From assembly GCF_013141715.1 (NCBI RefSeq), contig NZ_WHOA01000126.1:1-64000 (forward strand): DNA of 64,000 bases, in the 5' to 3' direction. The stretch is from Paenibacillus phytorum. GTDB taxonomy: Bacteria; Bacillota; Bacilli; Paenibacillales; NBRC-103111. Shown piece by piece: positions 52,435 through 61,674 of the stretch (position 1 is its first letter; each line of letters begins with the position of its first letter). Under the pieces are notes generated by a model. The model saw only the letters and a list, made by a program, of their open reading frames with translations, was not told where the DNA came from and made no database searches. Made by a program: the position numbers and the translations under genes.

Positions 52435-53781
52435 CTATTTATTATATTTTTCTAGAGCCTTGTTTACAGTTTCAGTCACTTTATCGAGATTCTCTTTAGG
52501 GCTGCCGTTACCGCGAGTAGCCTTTTCCGTTGCGGAAGCTAATTCATTCCAAAGCAGCTGTCCTTCAGGAATGACCGGACGGTTGTGTGAATTCGGAAGA
52601 ATATTGACGAATTCTTTCATAATTGGATCGTCCTTGTACCCGAACTTGGCGTTAACCGAATCAATAACCGACATCCCAGACTGGGCGTTCAACAAATATT
52701 GTCCTTCTTCTTTACCCAAGAATTCAAGGAACTTCCAAGCAGGTTCAATGTTCTTGGAGCCTTTAGGGATAATAAGGGACATGCCGCCCGACCACGTACT
52801 AAAGTTTGATCCCGTAGGTGTCGGTATCGGTGTAACACCGTAATTCATGTTTGGCTTAAATTTTTTGATACCGGCTACCGTCCAGTTTCCACTTATCTTC
52901 ATACTGATTTGACCGGAAATGAATGGATCCATTTCATCCGTACCGGCTGCGCTTGTGAATCCTGCAATGTCCTCGACATTGTATTTTTTACCGAAATCGG
53001 TCATCCACTGAAGCGCATCTACGACTTTAGGATCATTCGCAGTGATTTTGCCTGTTGATTTATCTTGGAAGTCTCCCCCAAATGACCATCCCCAGCTGTA
53101 TAGCCAGCCTTGTGAATACCATGGAATAAAACCAATTCGTTTGAAACGTTTGCCATCCTTGATAGTCAACTTTTCAGAAGCCGCTTCGAGCTCGGCAAGC
53201 GTTTTGGGAGGATTGTTGGGGTCGAGCCCAACTTCTTTGAAATGATCCTTATTGTAAAACAACAAACGTGAGTCCGTACCTAACGGAATAGCATATAACT
53301 TGCCTTTATAACTGGACTCGTCCCATGCAAATGGATAATATGAGTTCTTACTTATTCCAGCTCCAGCAGCCATCGTAGATAGGTCAGTCAATGAACCTTG
53401 CGCTGCCCATGAGCCGACCTTAAATCGGTCGAAATAGGCAATATCTGGAGGGTTGCCACCTGCAACCGCAGTAAGCAGCTTCTGATCGGCGCCCTCATTG
53501 GATTCTGTATACACCAATTTGATTTTGATCGTGGGATTTTTTTCTTCAAATGCTTTCACGACTTTATTCATATTGTCCAAATCGATTGAGGTTAGACCGT
53601 GCCACATAGTGACAGTTACATTACCTTGTCCGCCTTTTTCGTTCGAGGCTGCAGCGGTTGATGGAGTGGTTGAATTACTGCCTCCCGTAGTTGGCGTAGT
53701 TGATGAACATGCGGTTGCAAGAACTGAAATAGTGAGAACAGATACCAGTGTTGGAAATGCGAGTTTTTTGGATTTTCTCAT
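52435..53781 (-). CDS. Sugar ABC transporter substrate-binding lipoprotein
   Basis: A 448-aa extracellular lipoprotein of family 1 (MalE/UgpB type). The signal ends in lipobox VLATAC at about residue 25, followed by a Ser/Thr/Gly-rich linker and VTVTMWHGLTSIDLDNMNKV. PDIAYFDRFKVGSWAAQGSL and the C-terminal GNGSPKENLDKVTETVNKAL are typical. The ATG at 53781 follows GGGGGATTTATGT. First gene of the operon, preceded by a long leader with an operator-like palindrome at 53993. Confidence 0.92.
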   Translation of the reverse strand: MRKSKKLAFPTLVSVLTISVLATACSSTTPTTGGSNSTTPSTAAASNEKGGQGNVTVTMWHGLTSIDLDNMNKVVKAFEEKNPTIKIKLVYTESNEGADQKLLTAVAGGNPPDIAYFDRFKVGSWAAQGSLTDLSTMAAGAGISKNSYYPFAWDESSYKGKLYAIPLGTDSRLLFYNKDHFKEVGLDPNNPPKTLAELEAASEKLTIKDGKRFKRIGFIPWYSQGWLYSWGWSFGGDFQDKSTGKITANDPKVVDALQWMTDFGKKYNVEDIAGFTSAAGTDEMDPFISGQISMKISGNWTVAGIKKFKPNMNYGVTPIPTPTGSNFSTWSGGMSLIIPKGSKNIEPAWKFLEFLGKEEGQYLLNAQSGMSVIDSVNAKFGYKDDPIMKEFVNILPNSHNRPVIPEGQLLWNELASATEKATRGNGSPKENLDKVTETVNKALEKYNK

Positions 53782-53992
53782 ACATAAATCCCCCTTAAGG
53801 TAAGTTTTGTTATTCAACTTCACTTCCTGTAAACCTAGCTCACCTCCTATAAAAATTCAGCTGAACATGACATCAAAAGTCAATTGATATCACACGCAAT
53901 TATGTATGCGTTTACATCGTTGTGAATATACGATTTTGAATCCTTGGGAGGGAGCCACTCCACCTCATTTCCATCAAAATAGTATGTTTATG

Positions 53993-54005
53993 TATACTGA
54001 GTATA
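53993..54005. promoter_or_regulatory. Operator-like palindrome upstream of the sugar ABC operon
   Basis: TATACT-G-AGTATA is a perfect 13-bp palindrome with A/T-rich flanks. The same core occurs at 55327-55339 upstream of the regulator gene. It sits 212 bp upstream of the lipoprotein start, and the gene-free region 53782-54179 holds it plus a terminator. A likely operator of the GntR/LacI regulator. Confidence 0.6.
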
Positions 54006-54126
54006 TTAATATCTCCGGACATATCATGTCAACTTCAATTTCGCGACATGCTTGTCTAAAAATTCACCTATTCCAGACTTTTTTTGAAGAGATATTGTCT
54101 GTATAGGGTAAGCCAAACAAAACAAA

Positions 54127-54152
54127 AAAACATGGCTTAACCATGTTTTTTT
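54127..54152 (-). terminator. Terminator of the regulator gene
   Basis: AAAAAACATGG and CCATGTTTTTTT flank a TTAAG loop; it lies 28 bp after the regulator's stop on the minus strand and has T tracts on both strands. Confidence 0.75.
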
Positions 54153-54179
54153 CAATTGCTATTCAATCACCGTTACCAG

Positions 54180-55298
54180 CTATTTGATGACCATCCGATG
54201 TTCGATAATTCTCTGTTCGGGGACCGCTTCTCCGATTAACTGCGAGACAAGCAAGTCCACCGCTTCTTCGCCCATCCGCTTCTCGTCTTGTTGAATGTGA
54301 GTGAATATCGGCTTCCCTAGGTAATCGTTGAGTGAATCGAAACAAACGATATCGTATTCCTCCAGTGATTTCCCCAACGAATCGATGACCTGAGCCAGCA
54401 TTGTTGCGACTAGAAACTCCGAGGCGACAAATGCCTTTACATCAGGGTATTGTTCCAAAAAGCGCTGAATCGTCTCTTTATCACTATCGATTGCGGTTCC
54501 GTCCAGGTTCATGGGGAGGGTACCCTTTAAATTCGTCAAACAATAGTCCTGATTTAGCTTTAATCCCTCTTGAGTAAAAGCCAAGGTATACCCAAGCAGC
54601 CTTTCCTCCAAGGTTGATGTGTTTTCCTCCGGAGGAGACAAGAAGGCGATTTTATCGTGGCCTCTCCCAATCAGATGAATCGTAAGATCCTGGGCGGCTT
54701 TCTTATTGTCCGTGTATACGGAGCAAACCGGAATTCCTTTTAAGTATCTATCGACAAATACAACGGGAAATTTGTCCAATACGAGGCGAAGCAGTTCAGC
54801 ATTATAATGTTGGCCATGGATGGGAGTCACGATTAAGCCTTTGATGCCTAGACGAACAAACAGCTGGATTGCACGTTCTTCTTCCTCCCTGCTCCCACGA
54901 GTTCGCTTGATGATCAGATCATATTTGTGCTCAGCGCTCTGCTTTTCCATCGATCGAAGCAGTTGCTGGCCGAATTCGTCGGAAAAATTCGGAATAATGA
55001 ACGCGATCAACGGTCTTTCTTTTTCATCGGATTCCAGACTCGTTATTTCCTCCGAATGACGTTTGTGCTCCAATCCCCCTCTGATACCATCCGCAACAAA
55101 CGAACCTTTTCCCTGAATGCGTTTGATGACCCCCGCTTCGGCCAACTTCTCCAACGCTTTTTTGGAAGTAATGCGGCTGACGCCAAACCGTTCGGCCAAT
55201 TCTTTTTCGGAAGATACGCGATCTCCTGCCTTCAATTGTCCCTCTTTAATCTCATGAAGGATATGTTTATAAAGCTGTTCATATAAATGTCCTTCCAT
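54180..55298 (-). CDS. GntR/LacI-type sugar regulator (AraR-like)
   Basis: A 372-aa repressor that joins an N-terminal GntR winged helix (about 1-75, LAERFGVSRITSKKALEKLAEAGVIKRIQGKGSF) to a LacI/GalR periplasmic-binding-protein-like sugar-sensing domain (about 95-372; RPLIAFIIPNFSDEFGQQLL, FVDRYLKGIPVCSVYTDN). The layout matches AraR, which controls arabinose genes, but the ligand here is unknown. The ATG at 55298 follows AGGGTGAATTGG. It precedes the sugar ABC transporter operon on the same strand and is likely its repressor. Confidence 0.9.
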   Translation of the reverse strand: MEGHLYEQLYKHILHEIKEGQLKAGDRVSSEKELAERFGVSRITSKKALEKLAEAGVIKRIQGKGSFVADGIRGGLEHKRHSEEITSLESDEKERPLIAFIIPNFSDEFGQQLLRSMEKQSAEHKYDLIIKRTRGSREEEERAIQLFVRLGIKGLIVTPIHGQHYNAELLRLVLDKFPVVFVDRYLKGIPVCSVYTDNKKAAQDLTIHLIGRGHDKIAFLSPPEENTSTLEERLLGYTLAFTQEGLKLNQDYCLTNLKGTLPMNLDGTAIDSDKETIQRFLEQYPDVKAFVASEFLVATMLAQVIDSLGKSLEEYDIVCFDSLNDYLGKPIFTHIQQDEKRMGEEAVDLLVSQLIGEAVPEQRIIEHRMVIK

Positions 55299-55326
55299 CC
55301 AATTCACCCTAACACCATGTAGTTAA

Positions 55327-55339
55327 TATACTAAGTATA
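55327..55339. promoter_or_regulatory. Operator-like palindrome upstream of the regulator gene
   Basis: TATACT-A-AGTATA, the same core as at 53993-54005, lies 29 bp upstream of the regulator's ATG. This suggests autoregulation. Confidence 0.6.
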
Positions 55340-55418
55340 TCATTTCATGAATGATTTTCAATCCAAACATTTGAAAAGAGCCGCATGCTTTCCTTCACTA
55401 TACCACTTTTCAATATAA

Positions 55419-55456
55419 AGAAGCCCGATGAGTGTGTTCTTCATCGGGACTTTCTT
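55419..55456 (-). terminator. Terminator of the hydroxyacid dehydrogenase gene
   Basis: GCCCGATGA and TCATCGGGAC pair with a loop of about 8 nt; T runs follow on both strands. Confidence 0.65.
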
Positions 55457-55504
55457 TCAGATGTCATCTTCTCTACTTTTGGTTTTTTCAAAAGGGGACA
55501 ACCC

Positions 55505-56491
55505 TTAAAGGGCTCCCTGTGGATAATTAACGGTTGGATTCACACAAGTTGGAAGTGCTTGTCTACCAAGACCTGCCAATAAATTATCCGCAGCTAAATG
55601 TGCCATGCGATTTCTCGTCTCGTAGGTTGCACTACCTATATGCGGGGTTATTAAGATATTCGGAAGGCTAAGTAATGGATTGTCTCCCGCAAGGGGTTCT
55701 GGGTCGGTCACATCTAAAGCTGCATATGCAATTTGTTTGCTTTTCAATGCTTCGTAAAGGGCCTCGGTGTTCACAATAGACCCGCGTGCCGCATTGATAA
55801 AATAAGCTGAGGGCTTCATCTGCGCAAACTCCTTAGCTCCAAACATTCCCCGGCTTTGATTAGATAAAGGAACGAGGGTAATGATAAAATCGGACTCTTG
55901 CAGCAAGTCCCTAAAGTCGACATATCTCGCTTCGAGTAACTGATCATCCATACGCCTTGTGCGGTTATAGTAAATAATGTTCAGCCCGCACGCCTTAGCT
56001 CTCCTAGCTACAGCGCAGCCGATATCCCCCATGCCTACGATACCGAGAGTTTTCCCATACAAATCTACACCGAAAGGAATGTTGTTAGTACTTTCCCATT
56101 TGCCTGATTTGACAAAATCCCAACATTCATGAATTCGGCGAGCTGCGCCCAGCAATAAAGCAAAGGCTAGATCTGCCGTTGTTTCAACAAGCACGCCAGG
56201 CGTATTCCCGAAGGGGATTCCCCTCCTTGTGCAGGCATCGATATCAATATTGTCGTACCCCACCGACGATTGTGCTACGACTCTTAATTGATGAGCATTA
56301 GCCAACAAATCTTCGTCTACCTTTACATCACCTGTGCTGAATAAACCCTCCGCATCTTTTAACCATTCGAGTAATAATGTCCGTGGGATCGGTTCAGCTT
56401 CCTTCCAAACTTTTACCTCACAATGCTGTTCAATTCTTTCCATGGCAGCAGGCCATGTTTCTTTTGTTAATACCACCTTATATTTCGCCAT
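55505..56491 (-). CDS. D-2-hydroxyacid dehydrogenase (glycerate/glyoxylate-type)
   Basis: A 328-aa NAD(P)-dependent enzyme. The Rossmann motif LGIVGMGDIGCAVARRAKAC has G-x-G-x2-G; catalytic Arg in NAARGSIVNTEAL, Glu in DVTDPEPL and His in ITPHIGSATYE. It matches glycerate/hydroxypyruvate/glyoxylate reductases. It follows the glycerate kinase gene with a 77-bp gap in the same direction, so it could supply D-glycerate to that kinase. The ATG at 56491 follows AAGGGGAG at 8 nt. Confidence 0.88.
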   Translation of the reverse strand: MAKYKVVLTKETWPAAMERIEQHCEVKVWKEAEPIPRTLLLEWLKDAEGLFSTGDVKVDEDLLANAHQLRVVAQSSVGYDNIDIDACTRRGIPFGNTPGVLVETTADLAFALLLGAARRIHECWDFVKSGKWESTNNIPFGVDLYGKTLGIVGMGDIGCAVARRAKACGLNIIYYNRTRRMDDQLLEARYVDFRDLLQESDFIITLVPLSNQSRGMFGAKEFAQMKPSAYFINAARGSIVNTEALYEALKSKQIAYAALDVTDPEPLAGDNPLLSLPNILITPHIGSATYETRNRMAHLAADNLLAGLGRQALPTCVNPTVNYPQGAL

Positions 56492-56568
56492 AACGGTTTC
56501 TCCCCTTCCTAACATGCAAATATACCAACCCCTCCCCAGATCAGGAGTTATCGGTATACTACATTTCG

Positions 56569-57720
56569 CTATTTTTCCACAGCTTTCACTGCTTGAATTA
56601 ATCTGAATAATTGTTTGGTTGTACTTCTAAGATGATATCGCGTTTCAACAGGATCCATGGCTTGTTCAAGAGACATAGGAGCGCTGATAATGGAATGAAA
56701 AGAAGTAACGCCTAGGTCGTTCAATACCGAGGCCTCTTTGGTAACTCCACCAGCTAACGCAATAACCGGAATGCCTTGGGCATGCGCAAGCGCAGCAACT
56801 CCCAATGGAGCTTTGCCCATCGACGTTTGTCCATCAAGCTTCCCCTCTCCTGTTATCACGAAATCAGCCCCCGCCATGCTCTCCTTTAATCCGATCTTGT
56901 CCAGTACCAGCCCAACACCCGATTGCATCTCCGCCTTTAAAAAAGCAGCAAATGCCGCTCCAAGTCCACCAGCCGCACCTGCTCCAGGGATGTCTTGAAG
57001 GTTTACACCAAGTTCCTTCTCGACGACACCGGCAAACAGGTATAAGCCACGATCCAGCTCCTCCACCATTGCGGGATTTGCTCCTTTTTGAGGGGCAAAC
57101 ACGTAAGCCGCTCCGTTAGGTCCGTACAGCGGATTATTGACGTCGCAGGCAATCTTAAACTCACATTGTCTTAATTCCGGATGTACATGGGCAGAGTCAA
57201 TACGATGAATCTTGCCTAGGGCATTCCCACCTGGACCAACATCATTGCCCTCTTGGTCCTTGAAACGGTACCCTAAAGCCTGAAGCATTCCCACACCCGC
57301 ATCGTTCGTCGCACTTCCGCCGAGTCCAATGATAAATTCACGGCAGCCTTGCCCTATCGCATGTGCAATAAGCTCGCCGACTCCATGGGTTGTTGTAAAC
57401 ATCGGATTCCTGCTTGCCTCAGGCACTAGCGGCAATCCACAGGCAGCCGCCACCTCAATTACAGCTGTTTTTCCGTTACCTGTTATTCCATAGGTTGCCT
57501 GAACCGGCTCCATAAGGGGGCCTGTAACCTTAACAGATTGAAGCTGTCCGCCTGTTCCATATACAAGCGCTTCTACCGTTCCTTCACCGCCATCAGCTAT
57601 AGGGAAACTTACAATATCCGCATTAGGGTAAACCTCTTTAATGCCTAAAGCGATCTCTCTGCTTCCTTCCATCGATGAAACGCTGCCCTTAAAAGAATCG
57701 ATAGCTATGACCACCTTCAT
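56569..57720 (-). CDS. glxK: Glycerate kinase
   Basis: A 383-aa kinase of the GarK/GlxK family. Motifs are AIDSFKGSVSSMEG and PIADGGEGTVEAL at the N terminus, AACGLPLVP, GLGGSATNDAGVGMLQALG (phosphate-binding loop) and DFVITGEGKLDGQTSMGKAP. It phosphorylates D-glycerate to 2-phosphoglycerate, feeding glycolysis. The ATG follows a G7 run (GGGGGGG) with suitable spacing. Probably forms an operon with the downstream dehydrogenase. Confidence 0.92.
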   Translation of the reverse strand: MKVVIAIDSFKGSVSSMEGSREIALGIKEVYPNADIVSFPIADGGEGTVEALVYGTGGQLQSVKVTGPLMEPVQATYGITGNGKTAVIEVAAACGLPLVPEASRNPMFTTTHGVGELIAHAIGQGCREFIIGLGGSATNDAGVGMLQALGYRFKDQEGNDVGPGGNALGKIHRIDSAHVHPELRQCEFKIACDVNNPLYGPNGAAYVFAPQKGANPAMVEELDRGLYLFAGVVEKELGVNLQDIPGAGAAGGLGAAFAAFLKAEMQSGVGLVLDKIGLKESMAGADFVITGEGKLDGQTSMGKAPLGVAALAHAQGIPVIALAGGVTKEASVLNDLGVTSFHSIISAPMSLEQAMDPVETRYHLRSTTKQLFRLIQAVKAVEK

Positions 57721-57847
57721 TGGCTAGGCCCCCCCTTGCTTCGTTCACATTACTATTAGTTTACACAAATTTTGGCAACCAGTCACCATGAGCTTCGATC
57801 AGATCATCTTTACCTTAATTGCATCTATGAGCCTTCTTAAATACAAA

Positions 57848-57884
57848 GAACCCCGAAATTATGAAAAACATAATTTCGGGGTTC
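57848..57884 (-). terminator. Terminator of glmS
   Basis: GAACCCCGAAATTATG and CATAATTTCGGGGTTC form a perfect 16-bp stem with a 5-nt loop; the minus strand continues CTTTG. Located 116 bp after the glmS stop. Confidence 0.8.
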
Positions 57885-57999
57885 AGATGCGTGATGTAAT
57901 CTTGAAGTTATAATTGGATGAATTACCCAGAAAAGTCAATGTACAACTTTATTATCACAGTCTAAAAAATTAATTTTTGTACAAAAAGCAAACAGCAGC

Positions 58000-59829
58000 C
58001 TACTCCACTGTCACACTTTTCGCCAAATTACGAGGCTTATCAACATCATTACCACGCGCCAACGATGCGTAATACGAAAGCAGCTGAAGCGGTATTACCG
58101 CCAACGCAGGTGATAGAACATCCAGCGTCTTCGGAATAACGAAAGTGCTATCTACAGACTTCTGCAGCTCTAGCTCACCTTCTACGGCAATCCCAAGTAC
58201 ATTTGCGCCGCGCGCTTTCACTTCTTTAATATTGCTTACCGTTTTTTCAAGCAGCTCATGCTGAGTAGCCAACGCAATCACCGGAACACCATCCTCGATT
58301 AGCGCTAGTGTACCGTGCTTCAATTCACCTGCTGCATAAGCTTCTGAATGAATGTAAGAAATCTCTTTCAGCTTCAAAGATCCTTCCATGGCAACTGCAT
58401 AATCCAAGCCTCTTCCGATGAAGAAGAGATTGTCATGCTTAGCCATCTCCTCAGCAACTACTTTAATAGCTTCCGCTTGCGCCAAAATTTCTTCCACTTG
58501 AGCTGGCAGCTCTTTCAAGGCCTTAACCGTTTCTTTAATTTCATCCGATGTTTGTGTCCCTAACGTTTGAGCCAGGTGCAGACCGAGCAAATAGAAAGCA
58601 ATTAACTGCGATGTATATCCCTTCGTAGATGCTACTGCAATCTCTAGGCCCGCCCAAGTTGTGATCACATCATCTGCTTCACGTGCTACTGAGCTTCCTA
58701 CCACATTCGTAATGGCCAGTACATGCGCACCACAACGTTTAGCTTCACGAAGCGCAGCAAGCGTATCAGCCGTCTCACCAGACTGGCTAACTACGATGAC
58801 AAGCGTATCCTTCGTGATAATCGGTGAACGATAACGATATTCAGAGGCAACATCCGTTTCCACCGGAATGCGCGCCAATTTCTCAATAACATACTTACCA
58901 ACCATACCTGCATGATAGGCTGTACCACAGGCAACAATATGAACACGGTTAATGTTGCGAATCGCTTCAGCTGTAATCTTAAGCTCATTCAGCGTCACGC
59001 CAAGACCATCAGGTGATATACGGCTGCCCATGGTATCGCGGTACGCTTTAGGTTGGTCATAGATTTCTTTCAGCATAAAGTGATCAAATCCGGCTTTTTC
59101 AGCAGTTACAATGTCCCAATCGACATGAAACATTTCCCTGGAAATAAAATTCCCCTCTAAAGTCATTAATTCGACAGCATCACGCGTCAAAAGCGCCATT
59201 TCGCCATCATTCAAAATAAACACATTACGTGTATATTCAAGAATAGCTGGGATGTCCGAACCAATAAAATTCTCGCCTTCACCAATACCGATAATCAAAG
59301 GACTAGCCTGACGCACAGCAACAAGGCGATCCGGTTCATATTCTGTCAGTACGCCTAACGCGAATGCACCTGTCATAAGCTTTACCGCTTTTTGAACAGC
59401 TTTGAGGATATCTCCTTCGTACAAATCAGCGATTAAGTGAGAAATAACTTCTGTGTCCGTCTCAGATACAAATTTATGACCTTTCGCAGTCAACTCTTCT
59501 TTGAGGCTAATATAATTTTCGATAATACCGTTGTGCACAACTGAAAACTTCATCGAGTTATCCGTATGAGGATGAGAGTTCACATCCGAAGGCTTACCGT
59601 GTGTCGCCCAACGCGTATGTCCGATTCCAACGCTTCCGTTCAGTGGAGTCTCATCCAGCTTGGATTCAAGATTCGCGATGCGGCCTTTTGCCTTCTTAAT
59701 TTGTAAACCATCCGCCGTGTAAACAGCTACACCTGCAGAGTCATAGCCTCTATATTCGAGCTTTTTGAGCCCTTCCAATAAAATTTCCTGAGAATTACGC
59801 TTTCCAATATAACCAACAATTCCACACAT
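58000..59829 (-). CDS. glmS: Glutamine--fructose-6-phosphate aminotransferase
   Basis: A 609-aa bidomain enzyme. The N-terminal class II glutamine amidotransferase has the catalytic Cys2 (MCGIVGYIG) with GIGHTRWATHG and NGIIENY; two SIS domains follow (CGTAYHAG, VVSQSGETADTLAAL, STKGYTSQLIAF), and the C terminus is KPRNLAKSVTVE. It converts fructose-6-phosphate and glutamine to glucosamine-6-phosphate, the first step to UDP-GlcNAc. The ATG follows GGAGGTACTACT. The 59830-60303 leader holds a ribozyme, so expression falls when GlcN6P accumulates. Confidence 0.97.
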   Translation of the reverse strand: MCGIVGYIGKRNSQEILLEGLKKLEYRGYDSAGVAVYTADGLQIKKAKGRIANLESKLDETPLNGSVGIGHTRWATHGKPSDVNSHPHTDNSMKFSVVHNGIIENYISLKEELTAKGHKFVSETDTEVISHLIADLYEGDILKAVQKAVKLMTGAFALGVLTEYEPDRLVAVRQASPLIIGIGEGENFIGSDIPAILEYTRNVFILNDGEMALLTRDAVELMTLEGNFISREMFHVDWDIVTAEKAGFDHFMLKEIYDQPKAYRDTMGSRISPDGLGVTLNELKITAEAIRNINRVHIVACGTAYHAGMVGKYVIEKLARIPVETDVASEYRYRSPIITKDTLVIVVSQSGETADTLAALREAKRCGAHVLAITNVVGSSVAREADDVITTWAGLEIAVASTKGYTSQLIAFYLLGLHLAQTLGTQTSDEIKETVKALKELPAQVEEILAQAEAIKVVAEEMAKHDNLFFIGRGLDYAVAMEGSLKLKEISYIHSEAYAAGELKHGTLALIEDGVPVIALATQHELLEKTVSNIKEVKARGANVLGIAVEGELELQKSVDSTFVIPKTLDVLSPALAVIPLQLLSYYASLARGNDVDKPRNLAKSVTVE

Positions 59830-60014
59830 AGTAGTACCTCCATAGTTTTATAAGCCTCTTCTTAAAGGGCTATTTTTCAAAGATCCTGGTTTAAAAATCA
59901 ATCAACTAGACAAGAAAAACGGCAAATCAAATAAACCATATATAAGGACAATCATTACGTTCATATATAATAATTAAGTAGATGTTGGATACTTGTCAGC
60001 CTGGTCGCCCAAAC

Positions 60015-60154
60015 GTTTTTGCTCTCCAACTTAACGGCACTCCTCATGCCGGAAGGTCCCCGCCGAATGTTTCGAACACCTTCACCTCGTCAACTCACCT
60101 GCGTAGTAGTAGCAATCTCACTACATTTCCGTCCCGCTTGCGAGTTCTGGCGCT
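60015..60154 (-). ncRNA. glmS ribozyme/riboswitch
   Basis: On the minus strand the conserved core is present: AGCGCCAGAAC at the 5' end (cleavage expected between A60154 and G60153), AGTTGACGAGGTG, TTCGGCGGGGACCTTCC, GCCGTTAAGTTGGAGAGCAA at the 3' end. It lies 186 bp upstream of glmS and self-cleaves when glucosamine-6-phosphate binds, lowering glmS mRNA. The rest of the leader (59830-60014 and 60155-60303) shows no other gene. Confidence 0.93.
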
Positions 60155-60303
60155 ATTTGTTGCTTAATTAACCACTATCCTGCCTTTCCTTCTTGAGTCA
60201 AATACATCATATTCATTTTAGCGCGAACGCGCAACTTATTTTTTCTTGGAAAATCCCCCAATTAGCAATAAGCATGAAAGGGGGATCCACATGTCCCTGC
60301 CTT

Positions 60304-61644
60304 TTATACTAATTGCTCTTGAATAACCTTAGCAATATCATGAACATAAGCTTCAACTTGTTCTTTGTCAGGACCTTCAGCCATAACACGGATCAACGAT
60401 TCCGTTCCCGAAGGTCGGACCAGCACGCGGCCGTTATCTCCAAGTTCTTCTTCCACTTTTCTAATGGCTTCCTCAATCACAGCGTTGTCCTTGAGCTTAC
60501 TTTTATCCGCAACGCGAATATTAACCAACAACTGCGGGAACTTACGCATAATTCCTTTTAATTCACTAAGCTTGCGCCCCGATTGGACAATGGTGTTTAC
60601 CAGCTGTAAAGCCGTCAGAATCCCATCTCCGGTCGAGATGTAATCGAGGAAGATGACATGCCCCGACTGCTCTCCGCCTAAGTTATAACCGCCTTTACGC
60701 ATCTCTTCCATCACGTAGCGATCGCCTACAGCGGTTTGCATAGCTTTAAGACCCGCTTTTTCAATCCCTTTGAAAAAGCCAATGTTCGCCATCACCGTCG
60801 TCACAATCGTGCCGTGGTTCAGCTTCCCTGTGCGATTCAGCGCATCTCCTAGAATGCTAAGGATGAAGTCGCCGTCGACTTCTTCACCAGTCTCATCGAT
60901 CGCGATCAGACGATCCGCGTCGCCGTCAAAAGCAAGACCAATGGCTGCGCCATGTTTCACCACTTCTGCGCGAAGCTTCTCAGGATGCGTGGAGCCGCAC
61001 TGATCGTTGATATTGCGGCCGTTCGGCTCAGCGCCGATGGTGATAACTTCCGCTCCTAGCTCGCGGAATACTGTAGGGGCCAGCTCGAAGGCTGAGCCAT
61101 TCGCGCAGTCCAGAACAACCTTGTATCCGGCGAAAGACTCGGATACCGTCTCCTTCAAGAACGCCAGATAGGCGAATTTCGCATCTGGCTCATCGGAAAC
61201 CGTGCCAATCTCGCCGCCAACGGGGCGAGGCAATTCATCCACAGCTGCGTCAAGCAGCTGCTCAATTTCAAGCTCCGTCTCGTCTAGCAACTTGAAGCCG
61301 TCGCCTCCAAAGAACTTAATCCCGTTATCCTCAACCGGATTATGCGAAGCCGAAATCATAACGCCCGCATCTGCTCCGAGCTTTTTCGTTAAATATGCTA
61401 CCGCCGGTGTGCTAACGACACCAATGCGAATAACCTCAACACCAATCGATAGCAAGCCTGCTACGAGTGAAGCTTCCAGCATTGGACCCGAGATCCGTGT
61501 ATCTCTCCCGATAACGACCTTCGGATGCTTAGCCTGTCTCGTTAATACATATCCGCCACAGCGGCCTACTTTATAAGCTAATTCTGGTGTCAGTTCGCCA
61601 TTAGCGACTCCTCGCACACCATCTGTACCAAAATATTTCCCCAT
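60304..61644 (-). CDS. glmM: Phosphoglucosamine mutase
   Basis: A 446-aa phosphohexomutase. The catalytic Ser loop is [15 protein letters not shown], the metal-binding loop [11 protein letters not shown], the sugar loop [10 protein letters not shown] and the phosphate-binding loop [12 protein letters not shown]. It turns glucosamine-6-phosphate into glucosamine-1-phosphate for UDP-GlcNAc. It starts after GAGGAGAATATAAAC. Located between cdaR and glmS, the usual order in Bacillota; c-di-AMP cyclase CdaA is known to bind GlmM in related bacteria. Confidence 0.97.
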   Translation of the reverse strand: MGKYFGTDGVRGVANGELTPELAYKVGRCGGYVLTRQAKHPKVVIGRDTRISGPMLEASLVAGLLSIGVEVIRIGVVSTPAVAYLTKKLGADAGVMISASHNPVEDNGIKFFGGDGFKLLDETELEIEQLLDAAVDELPRPVGGEIGTVSDEPDAKFAYLAFLKETVSESFAGYKVVLDCANGSAFELAPTVFRELGAEVITIGAEPNGRNINDQCGSTHPEKLRAEVVKHGAAIGLAFDGDADRLIAIDETGEEVDGDFILSILGDALNRTGKLNHGTIVTTVMANIGFFKGIEKAGLKAMQTAVGDRYVMEEMRKGGYNLGGEQSGHVIFLDYISTGDGILTALQLVNTIVQSGRKLSELKGIMRKFPQLLVNIRVADKSKLKDNAVIEEAIRKVEEELGDNGRVLVRPSGTESLIRVMAEGPDKEQVEAYVHDIAKVIQEQLV

Positions 61645-61674
61645 GTTTATATTCTCCTCTTTTTCTACAACCCA

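Noticed and set aside
59982..60167. A plus-strand frame of 61 codons upstream of glmS
   Set aside because: It lies exactly over the glmS ribozyme on the opposite strand, and its codons follow the conserved RNA bases. No ribosome-binding site.
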